NCBI RefSeq assembly: GCF_024752355.1 | Contig: NZ_JANTHZ010000009.1 | Span: 1 to 64,000 of the forward strand | DNA: 64,000 bases | Direction: 5' to 3' | DNA from: Ancylobacter mangrovi | GTDB taxonomy: Bacteria; Pseudomonadota; Alphaproteobacteria; Rhizobiales; Xanthobacteraceae | In this document: one piece after another, positions 7,508 to 17,608 of the stretch | How the letters are laid out: each line of letters begins with the position of its first letter | Position numbering within the stretch: the first letter of the stretch is position 1 | Program-made: the position numbers and the translations under genes | The notes under the pieces: generated by a model | Database searches by the model: none | Told to the model about the DNA's origin: nothing | The model's input: only the letters and a program-made list of their open reading frames with translations

Positions 7508-8257
7508 ATGCCCACCGGTAAAGCCAGTTCCGCAGGAGTCCGACCTGCCGTCCGATCTGCCGCGCGTTCCGCGGCCCGACCCGCCGCACGCCGGTCCGGC
7601 CGGCGCGGCTGCTTCATCACCTTCGAAGGCGGTGAGGGGGCCGGCAAGTCCACGCAGGTGCGCCGGCTCGGCGAGAGGTTGCAGGCGCTGGGCATCGAGG
7701 TGGTGACGACGCGCGAGCCCGGCGGCTCGCCGGGCGCGGAGATCGTGCGCCACCTGCTGCTGTCGGGCGCCGCCAAGCCGCTCGGTCCGCTCGCCGAGGC
7801 GGCGCTGTTCGCCGCCGCCCGCGCCGACCATCTCGACGTCACCATCCGCCCGGCGCTGGAGCGCGGCGCCTGGGTGATCTCGGACCGTTTCGCCGATTCC
7901 ACGCGCGTCTATCAGGGCGCGGTCGGCGACGTGGATGCCCGGCTGATCGCCAAGCTGGAGGCCGTGACCGTGGGCCCGACCCGGCCGGACCTGACGATCA
8001 TTCTCGACATTCCGGCGGAGGAGGGGCTGACGCGCGCCGCCGCCCGCTCGGGTGGACCGGCCGACCGTTTCGAGAGCGAGGGGCTGAGCTTCCACCGCCG
8101 GCTGCGCGAGGCGTTCCGTGAGCTCGCCGAGCGCGAGCCCGAGCGCTGCGTGCTGGTCAACGGGCGCCAGGATGCCGAGGCGGTCGCCGAGGCGGTCTGG
8201 CAGGCGGTGAGCGCGCGGCTGCCGCTCGGCACGGCGGCCGGCGGGGCCACCCCATGA
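7508..8257 (+). CDS. tmk: Thymidylate kinase
   Basis: Cytoplasmic kinase that converts dTMP to dTDP. The P-loop GGEGAGKST is at about 41-49, the substrate motif REPGGSPGAE follows, then SDRFADST, and the lid contains the Arg-rich segment after EEGLTRAAAR. At 249 residues it is longer than usual (about 205-230) because about 33 N-terminal residues are a basic Ala/Arg/Ser-rich extension. No better-placed ATG exists between 7508 and the P-loop, so the extension may be real or a GTG/CTG start may be used. It overlaps holB by ATGA, which points to coupled translation. Confidence 0.95.
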   Translation: MPTGKASSAGVRPAVRSAARSAARPAARRSGRRGCFITFEGGEGAGKSTQVRRLGERLQALGIEVVTTREPGGSPGAEIVRHLLLSGAAKPLGPLAEAALFAAARADHLDVTIRPALERGAWVISDRFADSTRVYQGAVGDVDARLIAKLEAVTVGPTRPDLTIILDIPAEEGLTRAAARSGGPADRFESEGLSFHRRLREAFRELAEREPERCVLVNGRQDAEAVAEAVWQAVSARLPLGTAAGGATP

Positions 8258-9285
8258 GCGACACGCCCGAAGCGGATCGCCTGCCCGGCGCACCCGCCCC
8301 CCGTGAGCGCCACGGGCTGATCGGCCATCACGAGGCCCGCGCCATGGTGCGCGAGGCGTGGGATGCCGGGCGGCTGCCGCACGCGCTGCTGATCGGCGGG
8401 CCGGAAGGCATCGGCAAGGCGACCTTCGCCTACCAGGTCGCGCGCTTCGTGCTCGCCGGCGGGGCGGCGCCCGCGCATGGGCTGGACGTCGACCCGTCCC
8501 ATCCGGCGGCGCGGCAGGTCGCGGCGCTGTCGCACCCGGACCTGCTGGTGCTGCGCCGGACCGCGAACGACAGCGGCCGGCTGCCCTCGATGATCCCCGC
8601 CGAGACGGTGCGCCGCGTGCGCAGCTTCTTCGGCTCGACGGCGGCGCTGGGCGGCTGGCGCGTGTGCATCGTCGACACGCTCGACGAGATGAACGCGCAG
8701 GGCTCGAACGCGCTGCTGAAGACGCTGGAGGAGCCGCCGGAGCGTGCGCTGTTCCTGCTGGTCAGCCACGCCCCCGGCCGGCTGCTGCCGACCATCCGCT
8801 CGCGCTGCCGCATGGTGGCGTTGCGCGGGCTGGCGCCGGACGAGGTGGCGGCGGCGCTGGAGGATCTCGCCCCGGTTATGCCCGACCTCGACCGCAGCCG
8901 CTTCGAGGAGGCGGCCGAGGCCAGCGAGGGCAGCGTGCGCGCCGCGCTGACGCTGCTCTCCGGCGAGGGGCTGGTTGTGCGGCGCCGCACGGCGGAGCTG
9001 CTCGACACGCTGCCGGCGGTCGATCCCAAGGCGCTGCACGCGCTCGGCGACAGCCTGCAGGGCGACCGGGGAGGGGCGCTGGAAAGCTTCGTCTCCACGG
9101 TGGAGGGCTGGATCTCCGATCACGCCACCGGCCGCCGCCAGAGCCCGTCCCTGCTCCTTGCACGGCTGCCGGAGGTGTGGGACAAGGTTCGCCGCGCCGC
9201 GGTCGACGCCGACGTCTACAATCTCGACCGCAAGACCCTCGTCTTCAGGATCTTCGCGACGCTCAACGAGGCCGTCCGCCCGTGA
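8254..9285 (+). CDS. holB: DNA polymerase III subunit delta prime
   Basis: Clamp-loader subunit. The 343-residue product has the AAA+ N-terminal fold with Walker A-like [12 protein letters not shown] near residue 48, SRC-type arginine segment IRSRCRM, and the sensor-like [18 protein letters not shown] typical of delta prime. The zinc-finger cysteines of E. coli HolB are not visible, as is common in alphaproteobacteria. It overlaps tmk by 4 bases and is followed 37 bases later by metG. Confidence 0.92.
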   Translation: MSDTPEADRLPGAPAPRERHGLIGHHEARAMVREAWDAGRLPHALLIGGPEGIGKATFAYQVARFVLAGGAAPAHGLDVDPSHPAARQVAALSHPDLLVLRRTANDSGRLPSMIPAETVRRVRSFFGSTAALGGWRVCIVDTLDEMNAQGSNALLKTLEEPPERALFLLVSHAPGRLLPTIRSRCRMVALRGLAPDEVAAALEDLAPVMPDLDRSRFEEAAEASEGSVRAALTLLSGEGLVVRRRTAELLDTLPAVDPKALHALGDSLQGDRGGALESFVSTVEGWISDHATGRRQSPSLLLARLPEVWDKVRRAAVDADVYNLDRKTLVFRIFATLNEAVRP

Positions 9286-9322
9286 CAGCTCCGGGGGCCG
9301 GCCGTGCCGCAGGAACACCCGC

Positions 9323-10879
9323 GTGAAACCCGCCTACTACATCACCACCGCGATCGACTACCCGAACGGCGCTCCTCATATCGGCCATGCCTATGAGAAG
9401 ATCGCGACCGACGCGCTCGCCCGCTTCAAGAAGCTCGACGGCTACGACGTGTTCTTCCTGACCGGCACCGACGAGCACGGGTTGAAAATGGCGCAGACCG
9501 CCGAGAAGCAGGGCCTCGCACCGCTCGAATGGGCGACGAAGAATGCGAACCGCTTCAAGGAGATGGACGCGCTTCTTGGCGTAGATTACGACCGCTTCAT
9601 CCGCACCACGGACGAGGACCACATCGTCTCCAGCCAGGCCATCTGGCGCCGGATGGTAGAGGCGGGCGACATCTATCTCGGCGCCTATTCGGGCTGGTAC
9701 TCGGTGCGCGACGAGGCCTATTACGCCGAGGACGAGACCATCGTCGACCAGGACGGCACGCGCCTCGGCCCGCAGGGTACGCCGGTCGAATGGACCGAGG
9801 AGAAGAGCTACTTCTTCCGCCTCTCGGCCTATGAGCAGAAGCTGCTCGACTACTACGCCGCGCACCCGGACTTCATCCGCCCCGACGTGCGGCGCAACGA
9901 GGTGCTGAGCTTCGTGAAGGGCGGGCTGCAGGACCTTTCCATCAGCCGCACCACCTTCACCTGGGGCATCCCGGTGCCGGACGATCCGGCGCATGTGATG
10001 TATGTGTGGGTCGACGCGCTTACCAACTACATTACCGGCGTCGGCTATCCGCAGACGGACAGCGCCAGCTTCGAGCGCTTCTGGCCGGCGGACCTGCACG
10101 TCATCGGCAAGGACATCATCCGCTTCCACGCGGTCTACTGGCCCGCCTTCCTGATGTCGGCCGGCGTCGCGCCGCCGAAGACCGTGTTCGCGCACGGCTT
10201 CATCCACAATCGCGGGGAGAAGATGTCGAAGTCGGTCGGCAACGTGATCGACCCGTTCGACCTCGCGAAGGCCTATGGCGTCGACGCGCTGCGGTATTTC
10301 CTGCTGCGCGAGATCCCCTTCGGCCAGGACGGCTCCTACAGCCATGAGGCGATCGTCGCGCGCACCAATGCGGACCTTGCCAACGATCTCGGCAACCTCG
10401 CGCAGCGCTCGCTGTCCATGATCGCCAAGAATCTCGGCGGCACGCTGCCGGCGCCCGGCCCTCTGTCGCCGGACGACGCGGCGATGCTCGCCGCCGCCGA
10501 TGCGCTTGGCGGAAAGGTGAGGGCGGCGATGGAGCAGCAGCAGCTTCACCACGCTCTGGCGGAGATCTGGGCCGTGGTCGCGGAGGCCAACCGCTACTTC
10601 GCCACCGCCGCGCCCTGGGAACTGCGCAAGAGCGATCCCGAGCGCTTCGGCACGGTGCTGTGGACGACGGCCGAGGTGATCCGGCAGGTCGGCGTGCTGG
10701 CGCAGCCCTTCGTGCCGGCCGGCGCCACCAAGCTGCTGGACCTGCTCGCCATTCCAGCAGATGCGCGCGATTTCGCGAACCTGGGGGAGGGCGGTCGGCT
10801 GGCGGGCGGCACGGTGCTCCCTGCCCCCGCCCCGGTCTTCCCGCGCTACGTCGAACCCGAGACCTCGAGCCCGGCATGA
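9323..10879 (+). CDS. metG: Methionyl-tRNA synthetase
   Basis: Charges tRNA-Met. I place the start at GTG 9323 (AGGA at 9311-9314), which yields the typical opening [23 protein letters not shown] with the HIGH motif at 19-22; the longer in-frame extension upstream overlaps holB and is not conserved-looking. KMSKS lies near residue 300. At 518 residues it is the short form without the C-terminal tRNA-binding domain, and there is no CPxC zinc knuckle in the connective peptide, as in the zinc-less alphaproteobacterial MetRS. It overlaps tatD by ATGA. Confidence 0.95.
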   Translation: MKPAYYITTAIDYPNGAPHIGHAYEKIATDALARFKKLDGYDVFFLTGTDEHGLKMAQTAEKQGLAPLEWATKNANRFKEMDALLGVDYDRFIRTTDEDHIVSSQAIWRRMVEAGDIYLGAYSGWYSVRDEAYYAEDETIVDQDGTRLGPQGTPVEWTEEKSYFFRLSAYEQKLLDYYAAHPDFIRPDVRRNEVLSFVKGGLQDLSISRTTFTWGIPVPDDPAHVMYVWVDALTNYITGVGYPQTDSASFERFWPADLHVIGKDIIRFHAVYWPAFLMSAGVAPPKTVFAHGFIHNRGEKMSKSVGNVIDPFDLAKAYGVDALRYFLLREIPFGQDGSYSHEAIVARTNADLANDLGNLAQRSLSMIAKNLGGTLPAPGPLSPDDAAMLAAADALGGKVRAAMEQQQLHHALAEIWAVVAEANRYFATAAPWELRKSDPERFGTVLWTTAEVIRQVGVLAQPFVPAGATKLLDLLAIPADARDFANLGEGGRLAGGTVLPAPAPVFPRYVEPETSSPA

Positions 10880-11649
10880 TCGTCGACAGCCACTGCCATC
10901 TCGACTTCCCCGATTTCGCGGCCGAACTCGATGCCGTGGTCGAGCGCGCCCGCGCCGCTGGGGTCGGACGCATGGTGACGATCGGCACCCGCGTGCGCCG
11001 CTCGGCGCAGGTGCGGGCGATCGCTGAGCGCTTCGACGACGTGTTCTGCTCTGTAGGCACCCATCCGCACAATGCGGGCGAGGAAGCCGACGTGACGCTG
11101 GACGAGCTGCTCGCCGAGGCGGACCACCCGAGGGTTGTGGCCATCGGCGAGGCGGGGCTCGACTACCACTACGACTCTGCCCCGCGCGAGGCGCAGGCGG
11201 CCGGCTTCCGGCTCCACATCGAGGCGGCGCGGCGCACCGGCCTGCCGCTGGTCATCCATGCCCGCGAGGCGGACGACGACGTGGCGGCGATCCTCGAGGA
11301 AGAGACCGGCCGCGGGGCGTTCTCCTTCGTCCTGCACTGCTTCACCGCCGGGCCGGAGCTCGCCCGGCGCGCCGTGGCGCTCGGCGGCTACGTGTCCTTC
11401 TCCGGCATACTGACCTTCAAGTCCGGCGCGCCGCTGCGCGAGATCGCGGCGGGCCTGCCGGCGGAGCGGCTGCTGGTGGAGACCGACGCGCCCTATCTCG
11501 CGCCCAATCCCTGGCGCGGCAAGCGCAACGAGCCTTCCTATGTGGTCGAGACGGCCCGTATATTGGCCGAGGCGCGCGGCGTCTCCCGCGAGGAGATCGC
11601 GGCGCTGACCACTGGGAATTTTTTCCGCCTGTTCGCGCGGGCGCACTAG
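10876..11649 (+). CDS. tatD: TatD family metal-dependent hydrolase/DNase
   Basis: A 257-residue TIM-barrel metallohydrolase. The N-terminal metal motif DSHCHLDFP (4-12), Glu in [10 protein letters not shown], His in [16 protein letters not shown] and the C-terminal Asp in [13 protein letters not shown] match TatD/YcfH. The start at ATG 10876 overlaps the metG stop. YcfH-type TatD proteins next to metG, tmk and holB are a widely conserved arrangement; a 3'-5' DNase role is known for the family, but the physiological role here is not shown. Confidence 0.93.
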   Translation: MIVDSHCHLDFPDFAAELDAVVERARAAGVGRMVTIGTRVRRSAQVRAIAERFDDVFCSVGTHPHNAGEEADVTLDELLAEADHPRVVAIGEAGLDYHYDSAPREAQAAGFRLHIEAARRTGLPLVIHAREADDDVAAILEEETGRGAFSFVLHCFTAGPELARRAVALGGYVSFSGILTFKSGAPLREIAAGLPAERLLVETDAPYLAPNPWRGKRNEPSYVVETARILAEARGVSREEIAALTTGNFFRLFARAH

Positions 11650-11668
11650 CCAGGGACGAATCCGGCGC

Positions 11669-12469
11669 ATGGCTTATGTCTTCACCATTCTCGGCTGCGG
11701 TTCCTCGGGCGGGGTGCCGCGAGTCGGGCAGGGGTGGGGGGCCTGCGATCCGGACGAGCCGCGCAACCGTCGCCGGCGCTGCTCCCTCCTCGTCGAGCGA
11801 TTTGCCGATGGGGACGCACAACCCACGCGAGTCCTCATCGACACCTCGCCGGACCTGCGCGAGCAGCTTCTCGGCGTCGGGGTCGACCGGCTCGACGGCG
11901 TGCTCTTCACCCATGAGCATGCCGATCACACCCACGGCATCGACGATCTGCGCCCGCTCACCATCATGCACCGCCGGCGCATCAACGTGCATGTCGACGC
12001 CGAGACCTCGGCGGTGCTGCACCAGCGCTTCGGCTACTGCTTCGAGACGCCGCCCGGCAGCGACTATCCGCCGATCCTCGCCGAGCACCGCTTCCGGAAC
12101 GGCGACACCATCCGCATCGACGGGCCCGGCGGCCCGATCGAGGCGACGGCGTTCCAGCAGTATCACGGCAACATCATCTCCTACGGCTTCCGCATCGCCG
12201 GGCTGGCCTATTCGAGCGACCTGCACGACCTGCCGGACGATAGCCTGCACCATCTCGAAGGCCTCGACATGTGGATCGTCGACGCGCTGCGCATCACGCC
12301 GCATCCGACGCATTTCTCGCTGAGCGAGGCGCTGGGCTGGATCGCGCGCATGAAGCCGCGGCGCGCCGTGCTGACCAACATGCACACCGACCTCGACTAT
12401 GCGACCGTGTCGCGTGGACTGCCGGAGGGCATCGTCGCCGCCTATGACGGCCTGAAAATCACGATCTGA
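11669..12469 (+). CDS. MBL-fold metal-dependent hydrolase (PhnP-like)
   Basis: A 266-residue metallo-beta-lactamase-fold protein of the PhnP/RNase Z-like group. The opening LGCGSSGGVPRVG and the metal motif THEHADHTHGIDDLR (about 81-95) are clear, with later His residues in QQYHGN and the Asp of YSSDL. PhnP is a cyclic phosphodiesterase, but the gene sits at the end of the tmk-holB-metG-tatD string, where alphaproteobacteria regularly carry this hydrolase with no phosphonate genes around, so phosphonate use is not implied. Confidence 0.88.
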   Translation: MAYVFTILGCGSSGGVPRVGQGWGACDPDEPRNRRRRCSLLVERFADGDAQPTRVLIDTSPDLREQLLGVGVDRLDGVLFTHEHADHTHGIDDLRPLTIMHRRRINVHVDAETSAVLHQRFGYCFETPPGSDYPPILAEHRFRNGDTIRIDGPGGPIEATAFQQYHGNIISYGFRIAGLAYSSDLHDLPDDSLHHLEGLDMWIVDALRITPHPTHFSLSEALGWIARMKPRRAVLTNMHTDLDYATVSRGLPEGIVAAYDGLKITI

Positions 12470-12590
12470 CAGGCTGTTGGCGTGTGGTCCTCATGTACGG
12501 AACCATGCCCGGCGCCCATATCGGGTCCAACAATAATTTCCATAATATGTCTTCTGCGAATCGTGGATGCCGGAAACCGGAGAACCGCAC

Positions 12591-13439
12591 ATGACGCCTT
12601 CCCGGGACATTTCCCGCCTCATCGAGATCATGGCCGCGCTGCGCACGCCCGGAACCGGCTGCCCGTGGGACCTCGAGCAGGACTTCGCTTCCATCGCACC
12701 CTACACGATCGAGGAAGCCTACGAGGTGGCCGACGCGATCGCGCGCGGTGACCTGGAGGATCTGTGCGACGAACTGGGCGACCTGCTGCTGCAGGTCGTG
12801 TTCCACGCCCGCATGGCACAGGAGCGCGGCGCGTTCGATTTCGGTAACGTGGTCACCGCCGTCACCACCAAGATGATCCGCCGCCACCCGCACGTGTTCG
12901 GCGACAAGCATGGGCGCAACGTCGAGGCGGTCAACGCGGCGTGGGCGCAGATCAAGGCCGAGGAGAAGGCGGAGCGCGCCGCGCGCCGGGCACGGGCCGG
13001 CCTGCCGCCGGAACCGCCGCAGGGCCGCACGCTGGACGGGGTGCCAGCCGGCACCCCCGCCCTCGCCCGCGCCGCAAGGCTCCAGGCCAAGGCGGCGACG
13101 GTCGGCTTCGACTGGGCGGATGCGCGTCTCGTGCTGGCGAAGATCCGCGAGGAGATCGACGAGGTCGAGGCCGAGATCGATCGCGGCGACCAGGCGGCTG
13201 CAGCTGCCGAGGTCGGCGACCTGTTCTTCGCCATGGCCAATCTCGCCCGCCATCTCGACGTCGACGCCGAGGCGGCGCTGCGCGGCACCAACGCGAAATT
13301 CGCGCGCCGCTTCGCCTATATCGAGGACCAGCTCGCGCGCGAGGGCCGCACGCCGCGCGAGGCGACTCTGGACGAGATGGAAGCGCACTGGCAGGCCGCG
13401 AAAACGGCTGCCGCGGGCGCCGCCGAAGGCACGGAATAG
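12591..13439 (+). CDS. mazG: Nucleoside triphosphate pyrophosphohydrolase MazG
   Basis: Hydrolyses NTPs and dNTPs to monophosphates, a house-cleaning role. The start at ATG 12591 has GGAGAA at 12579-12584; an in-frame ATG at 12567 lacks one. The 282-residue product has two MazG domains: the first (PWDLEQDFASIAPYTIEEAYE, then DELGDLLLQVVFHARM) carries the EExxE and ExxD metal-binding residues; the second starts near 165 (KIREEIDEVEAEI, EVGDLFFAMANLARHL). A linker of about 30 residues is rich in Ala, Arg and Glu. It converges on hflX with one base between the stops. Confidence 0.93.
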   Translation: MTPSRDISRLIEIMAALRTPGTGCPWDLEQDFASIAPYTIEEAYEVADAIARGDLEDLCDELGDLLLQVVFHARMAQERGAFDFGNVVTAVTTKMIRRHPHVFGDKHGRNVEAVNAAWAQIKAEEKAERAARRARAGLPPEPPQGRTLDGVPAGTPALARAARLQAKAATVGFDWADARLVLAKIREEIDEVEAEIDRGDQAAAAAEVGDLFFAMANLARHLDVDAEAALRGTNAKFARRFAYIEDQLAREGRTPREATLDEMEAHWQAAKTAAAGAAEGTE

Positions 13440-13440
13440 C

Positions 13441-14838
13441 TCAGGCCGCGCCCTGCACGGTGACGCGGCGCGCGCCGAAGCGATGCCGGATGTGATCGGC
13501 GCGATCGTGCGGCACGCGCACCGCGAGGTGCAGCCGTCCCTCGGCATCCTCGTGCCGCTCCAGCACCTCGGCGTGGCGGTAGAGCCAGCTCAGCCCGCTG
13601 CCATCGGTGGCCTCGAGCTCGACGCCGAGCACCGTGCGGTCGCGCCCGAGCCGGGTGGCGATGGCCGAGAGCAGGGCGTCCATGCCCTCCCCCGTCAGCG
13701 CCGAGACCGGGATCGGCCGCGCCTCGCCCTCGCGACGCGACGCGGTGTTGAACAGGCCCGCCCGGCCGTCCTCGTCGAGCCGGTCGATCTTGTTCCAGAC
13801 CTCGATCAGCCGGTGATGGTCGTCCGGGTCGATGTCGAGATCCGCCAGCACCTGCGCGACGTCGTGGGCTTGCGCCTCGGTGTCCTCGTGCGACACGTCG
13901 CGCACGTGAAGGATCAGATCGGCCTCGATCACCTCTTCCAGCGTGGCGCGGAAGGCGGCGACGAGCTGGGTCGGCAGGTCGGAGATGAAGCCCACCGTGT
14001 CGGAGAGAATGACGCGCTCGCCGCCGGGAAGCTGCACCGCGCGCAGCGTCGGGTCCAGCGTGGCGAAGAGCAGGTCCTGCGCCCTCACCTCCGCGCGCGT
14101 CAGCCGGTTGAACAGCGTCGACTTGCCGGCATTGGTGTAGCCGACCAGCGCAACCACCGGATACGGCACCTTCTTGCGGCTGGCGCGGTGCAGGGCGCGG
14201 GTGCGTTTCACCTGCTCCAGCTCGCGCTCGATCTTGATGATGCGCTCGCCGATCAGCCGGCGGTCGGCCTCGATCTGCGTCTCGCCGGGACCGCCGAGAA
14301 AGCCGAAGCCGCCGCGCTGGCGTTCCAGATGGGTCCAGGAACGCACCAGCCGGCTGCGCTGGTAGTTGAGATGGGCGAGCTCGACCTGCAGCACGCCCTC
14401 CTTGGTGCGGGCGCGCTGGCCGAAGATCTCGAGGATCAGCGCCGTGCGGTCGATGACCTTCGCCGACCACGCCTTTTCGAGGTTGCGCTGCTGCACCGGG
14501 CTCAGCGGCGCGTCGACGAAGACGAGCCCCGCCTCCTCGGCGCGCACCAGCCCGGCGATCTCCTCGACCTTGCCGGTACCGAGATACGTCGCCGGGCGGA
14601 TCTGGCTAAGCCCGACGACAAGGCTGGCGACGACGTCGAGTTCGATGGCGAGGGCCAGCCCGACCGCCTCGTCGAGGCGTGCCTCTGGTGCACGCCGGGG
14701 AGTCTCCTCCTCGGCGCTCCGCCGCGTCAGGTTCGGAACGATCACCACCACGCGGGTCGCGTCGCCCCTCGTCGTGTCGTCGGCGGGAAGCCCGGCGGTG
14801 CGGCCGGCTGGCGAGCGCCGGCTGCCCTTCAGTTCCAA
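13441..14838 (-). CDS. hflX: GTPase HflX
   Basis: Ribosome-associated GTPase that splits stalled 70S ribosomes. I place the start at TTG 14838, one base after the hfq stop and with GAGAAGG just upstream inside hfq; the frame continues upstream through hfq without a better start. The 465-residue product has the N-terminal HflX domain (SPVQQRNLEKAW, RARTKEG), a coiled helical part, then G1 GYTNAGKST (about 231-239), G3 DTVGF and G4 NKID. The close coupling with hfq is the classical arrangement. Confidence 0.92.
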   Translation of the reverse strand: MELKGSRRSPAGRTAGLPADDTTRGDATRVVVIVPNLTRRSAEEETPRRAPEARLDEAVGLALAIELDVVASLVVGLSQIRPATYLGTGKVEEIAGLVRAEEAGLVFVDAPLSPVQQRNLEKAWSAKVIDRTALILEIFGQRARTKEGVLQVELAHLNYQRSRLVRSWTHLERQRGGFGFLGGPGETQIEADRRLIGERIIKIERELEQVKRTRALHRASRKKVPYPVVALVGYTNAGKSTLFNRLTRAEVRAQDLLFATLDPTLRAVQLPGGERVILSDTVGFISDLPTQLVAAFRATLEEVIEADLILHVRDVSHEDTEAQAHDVAQVLADLDIDPDDHHRLIEVWNKIDRLDEDGRAGLFNTASRREGEARPIPVSALTGEGMDALLSAIATRLGRDRTVLGVELEATDGSGLSWLYRHAEVLERHEDAEGRLHLAVRVPHDRADHIRHRFGARRVTVQGAA

Positions 14839-14839
14839 C

Positions 14840-15091
14840 TCAGCCCTTCTCCGCGGTCTCGTCCGGCTCGAACAGCTGCACCGGATGGCCGGGCATGATG
14901 GTGGAGATGGCGTGCTTGTAGACGAGCTGCGAATGCCCGTCCCGGCGCAGCAGCACGCAGAAATTGTCGAACCAGGTGACGACCCCCTGGAGCTTGACGC
15001 CATTGACGAGGAAGATCGTGAGTGGCGTCTTGTTCTTGCGGACGTGATTGAGGAAGGTGTCCTGGAGATTCTGGGACCGTTCCGCGGCCAT
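14840..15091 (-). CDS. hfq: RNA chaperone Hfq
   Basis: Hexameric Sm-like protein that pairs small RNAs with mRNAs. The 83-residue product shows Sm1 ([20 protein letters not shown], the distal and proximal RNA faces) and Sm2 (YKHAISTI). The C-terminal tail after the Sm core is short (about 12 residues), as in alphaproteobacteria. It has its own extended -10 promoter about 100 bases upstream and is translationally coupled to hflX. In rhizobia and relatives Hfq helps control nitrogen genes, and the ntr locus is nearby. Confidence 0.97.
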   Translation of the reverse strand: MAAERSQNLQDTFLNHVRKNKTPLTIFLVNGVKLQGVVTWFDNFCVLLRRDGHSQLVYKHAISTIMPGHPVQLFEPDETAEKG

Positions 15092-15187
15092 ATTTTTTTG
15101 ATCCGTTTGTTTGTTGTTGCTCGTAAGTCGGCGCGGTTATCCTCGTCTCCGTTGCGTCCCGTCCGGGGACGAACATCGACGAAGACG

Positions 15188-15205
15188 TGCGATTATAGCA
15201 TCGCA
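15188..15205 (-). promoter_or_regulatory. hfq promoter -10 within an inverted repeat
   Basis: On the minus strand TGCTATAAT is an extended -10 with a perfect TATAAT (15192-15197). It lies inside a perfect inverted repeat TGCGAT-TATAGC-ATCGCA (15188-15205). No good -35 is seen, as is usual with an extended -10. The expected transcript starts near 15185 and has a 5' leader of about 95 bases. The palindrome could be an operator; that is inference. Confidence 0.55.
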
Positions 15206-15275
15206 CACCATGATCGTCGCGCAAGATGCTTTCGTGACATTGATATGGCAGTGCGCCATAGCCCGCCGCACCGCG

Positions 15276-16136
15276 TCATCCGGCGATTTCCGCCGTTTCG
15301 TGGAAATGCTCGCGCAGCGCCCGCGCCACCGGGCCCGGCCTGCCCTCCCCGACCGGCTTGCCGTCGATTCGTACCACCGGCATGGCGAAATTGGTGGCCG
15401 AGGTGACGAACGCCTCCTTCGCCGCCAGCGCCTCGGGAACGGTGAAGGCGCGCTCCTCGACGCGGAGCTGGAGCTTCTCGGCCACCTCCATCATCACCGT
15501 GCGGGTGATGCCGCGCAGGATCGCGTTGTCTGCCTGCCGGGTGACGAGCTTGCCGTCCTGCGTGACGATCCAGGCATTGGTTGAGCCGCCTTCGGTGACC
15601 CTGCCCTCGGCGTCGACAAACCACGCCTCGCGCGCGCCGGCCTCCTTCGCCGCCTGCTTGGCGAGCACGTTCGGCAGCAGGCCGACGGTCTTGATGTCGA
15701 CGCGGCCCCAGCGATTGTCCGGCGTGGTGATCACCGCGATTCCCTGCAGCGCCTGCGCGTCCGCCTTGCGCGGATCGGCGGCGCGGGCGGTGACCACGAT
15801 CGAGGGCGGCGTGGAGGGATCGGGGAAATAGTGGTCGCGGCGGGCGACGCCGCGCGTCACCTGAAGATAGACGAAGCCGTCATGCACCCGGTTGCGCCGG
15901 ATCGTCTCGCGCAGCACTACGCCGAGCGCGGCGAGCGACATCGGCATGGCGATGCGGATCTCGCCGAGCGAGCGCACCAGCCGGGCCATGTGGCGCCGCT
16001 CGTCCACCATCCGCCCGCCGGTCACCTCGCAGACCTCATAGACGCCGTCGGCGAACTGGTAGCCGCGGTCCTCGATATGCACGGCCGCCTGATCGTGCGG
16101 TACGTACTGTCCGTTTACATAGGCGATGCGCGACAT
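15276..16136 (-). CDS. dat: D-amino-acid transaminase (class IV aminotransferase)
   Basis: PLP enzyme that transfers the amino group between D-alanine (or other D-amino acids) and 2-oxo acids. From ATG 16136 (preceded by GGGGA) the product has 286 residues. Key features: the class IV opening AYVNGQYVPHDQAAVHIEDRGYQFADGVYE, the PLP lysine in IKTVGLLPNVLAKQ, the EGGSTN phosphate-cup motif and TSATN near the C-terminus. Branched-chain aminotransferase or aminodeoxychorismate lyase share the fold; the RGYQFADGVYE and DIKTV motifs fit D-amino-acid transaminase best. Confidence 0.85.
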   Translation of the reverse strand: MSRIAYVNGQYVPHDQAAVHIEDRGYQFADGVYEVCEVTGGRMVDERRHMARLVRSLGEIRIAMPMSLAALGVVLRETIRRNRVHDGFVYLQVTRGVARRDHYFPDPSTPPSIVVTARAADPRKADAQALQGIAVITTPDNRWGRVDIKTVGLLPNVLAKQAAKEAGAREAWFVDAEGRVTEGGSTNAWIVTQDGKLVTRQADNAILRGITRTVMMEVAEKLQLRVEERAFTVPEALAAKEAFVTSATNFAMPVVRIDGKPVGEGRPGPVARALREHFHETAEIAG

Positions 16137-16149
16137 GGTCGTCCCCAAC

Positions 16150-17598
16150 TTACCGCCGCCAGAGCGTGAAATTCGCGAGGCCGAGCACGACGAGTATCTC
16201 CAGCCGGCCGAGAATCATGGCGAGCGCCAATATTATCTGCGCATAGGCCGGCAATGTGCTCCATTCGGGCCAATTTCCCGCATCCGGCCAGCCGGTGGCG
16301 TAGACCGGGCCGATATTGCACATCGCCGACATCACGGCGACGAAGGCGGCCGCGAAGCTCGGCATGGCGGGCGAGACCGCCGCCGTCAGCGCCGCCGTCA
16401 CCGTGCAGGCGACGCCGAACATGATCCAGATCCCCTTCATCATCTGCAGCGAGACGTTCTGCTGGCCGAGCTTGCGCATGCGCACCGCATGGGGCTGGAC
16501 CAGCCGCTCGAGCTCCAGGAAGCTCTGCAGCATCATGATGCCGGCGCGGTACATCTTGATTCCGCCGGTGGTGGAGAAGGTGGCGCCGCCGATGAAGATG
16601 AGCGCCAGCACCAGCGCCAGCGGCAGCGTGGCGAAGGCGTCGCCATAGGGCTGCGCGCCGGTGGTGGTGACCAGCGAAACGGCGGTGAACAGCCCGTCCG
16701 TGATGGCGACCGGCAGCGAGAGGTGGCCGAACGGTCCGCCATAATGCAGCGACGCCGCGAGGATGCCGACCACGAGGCACACCGCCAGCAGCGCGATGTT
16801 CTCCTGCTGGCCCATGGCGAGCCGGAAGCGCCGCGTCAGCAGCAGCCGGTGCCACAGCACGCTGGTGCCGCCCACCAGCATGAAGGCCATCATCACGAGC
16901 TTGACCGAGAAATGCCCGTAGGCGGGGATGCCGTCCGCGTCCGGCATCAGCCCGCCGGTGGAAAGCGCGGCGCCGGCGAGGCCGATGGCGTCGAAGCCGC
17001 GCACGCCCACCGCGAACAGCGCCAGCGCGCAGGCGACCGTCGCGCCGAGATAGAGCGGCAGCACCTGCCGCAGCGCGTCGTCGATTTCCTGCGCCTCGGT
17101 GCCGCCGAAGCGGTCGAGCCGCATGCTCCGGTCCGGCAGCCCGCCGATTCCCGCCGGGCCGAGCACGGCCACGAAGCCGAGGAGGGTGAGCAGTCCCCCG
17201 CCCCATTGCAGGGTGAGCAGCCAGGCGAGCGTCGCGCGCGGCACGTCCTCGAGTTCGTGGATCCGCACCGCCCCCGTGGTGGTGAAGGCGGAGACGGTCT
17301 CGAACCAGGCCTGCATCGGCGACAGCGAGGTGGTGGCGGCGACCGGGAAGGCCGCGATCACCGGCACACCCACCCACATCAGCACCAGGAAACTGTAGGC
17401 GGCGCGCCGGTCGAGCCGGCCGCCGCGATTGCGTACGGCGAGATGCACCGCGCCGGCGCCGAACACGGTCAGCAGCGCCGTCATGATGTAGACGTCCGCC
17501 CCCGCCTCGTTGCGCAACAGCGCCCCGAGGGAAACGATGAGGAGGAAGACGGCCATCACCCCGGCAGCGACGGCACTGTGGCGGGCGACTGCGATCAT
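16150..17598 (-). CDS. trkH: Trk-type potassium transporter membrane subunit
   Basis: A 482-residue multi-pass potassium uptake protein of the TrkH/TrkG/KtrB group. The four selectivity-filter repeats can be seen: SAFTTTGAV, ALSTGGLMPD, SLVTTTGAQPYGD and MCNIGPVYATG, together with the hinge motif GGATFSTTGGIKMYR. It lies 10 bases after trkA and should be in one transcript with it. The TrkA protein supplies the cytoplasmic gating ring. Confidence 0.93.
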   Translation of the reverse strand: MIAVARHSAVAAGVMAVFLLIVSLGALLRNEAGADVYIMTALLTVFGAGAVHLAVRNRGGRLDRRAAYSFLVLMWVGVPVIAAFPVAATTSLSPMQAWFETVSAFTTTGAVRIHELEDVPRATLAWLLTLQWGGGLLTLLGFVAVLGPAGIGGLPDRSMRLDRFGGTEAQEIDDALRQVLPLYLGATVACALALFAVGVRGFDAIGLAGAALSTGGLMPDADGIPAYGHFSVKLVMMAFMLVGGTSVLWHRLLLTRRFRLAMGQQENIALLAVCLVVGILAASLHYGGPFGHLSLPVAITDGLFTAVSLVTTTGAQPYGDAFATLPLALVLALIFIGGATFSTTGGIKMYRAGIMMLQSFLELERLVQPHAVRMRKLGQQNVSLQMMKGIWIMFGVACTVTAALTAAVSPAMPSFAAAFVAVMSAMCNIGPVYATGWPDAGNWPEWSTLPAYAQIILALAMILGRLEILVVLGLANFTLWRR

Positions 17599-17608
17599 CG
17601 GCGTGCGC

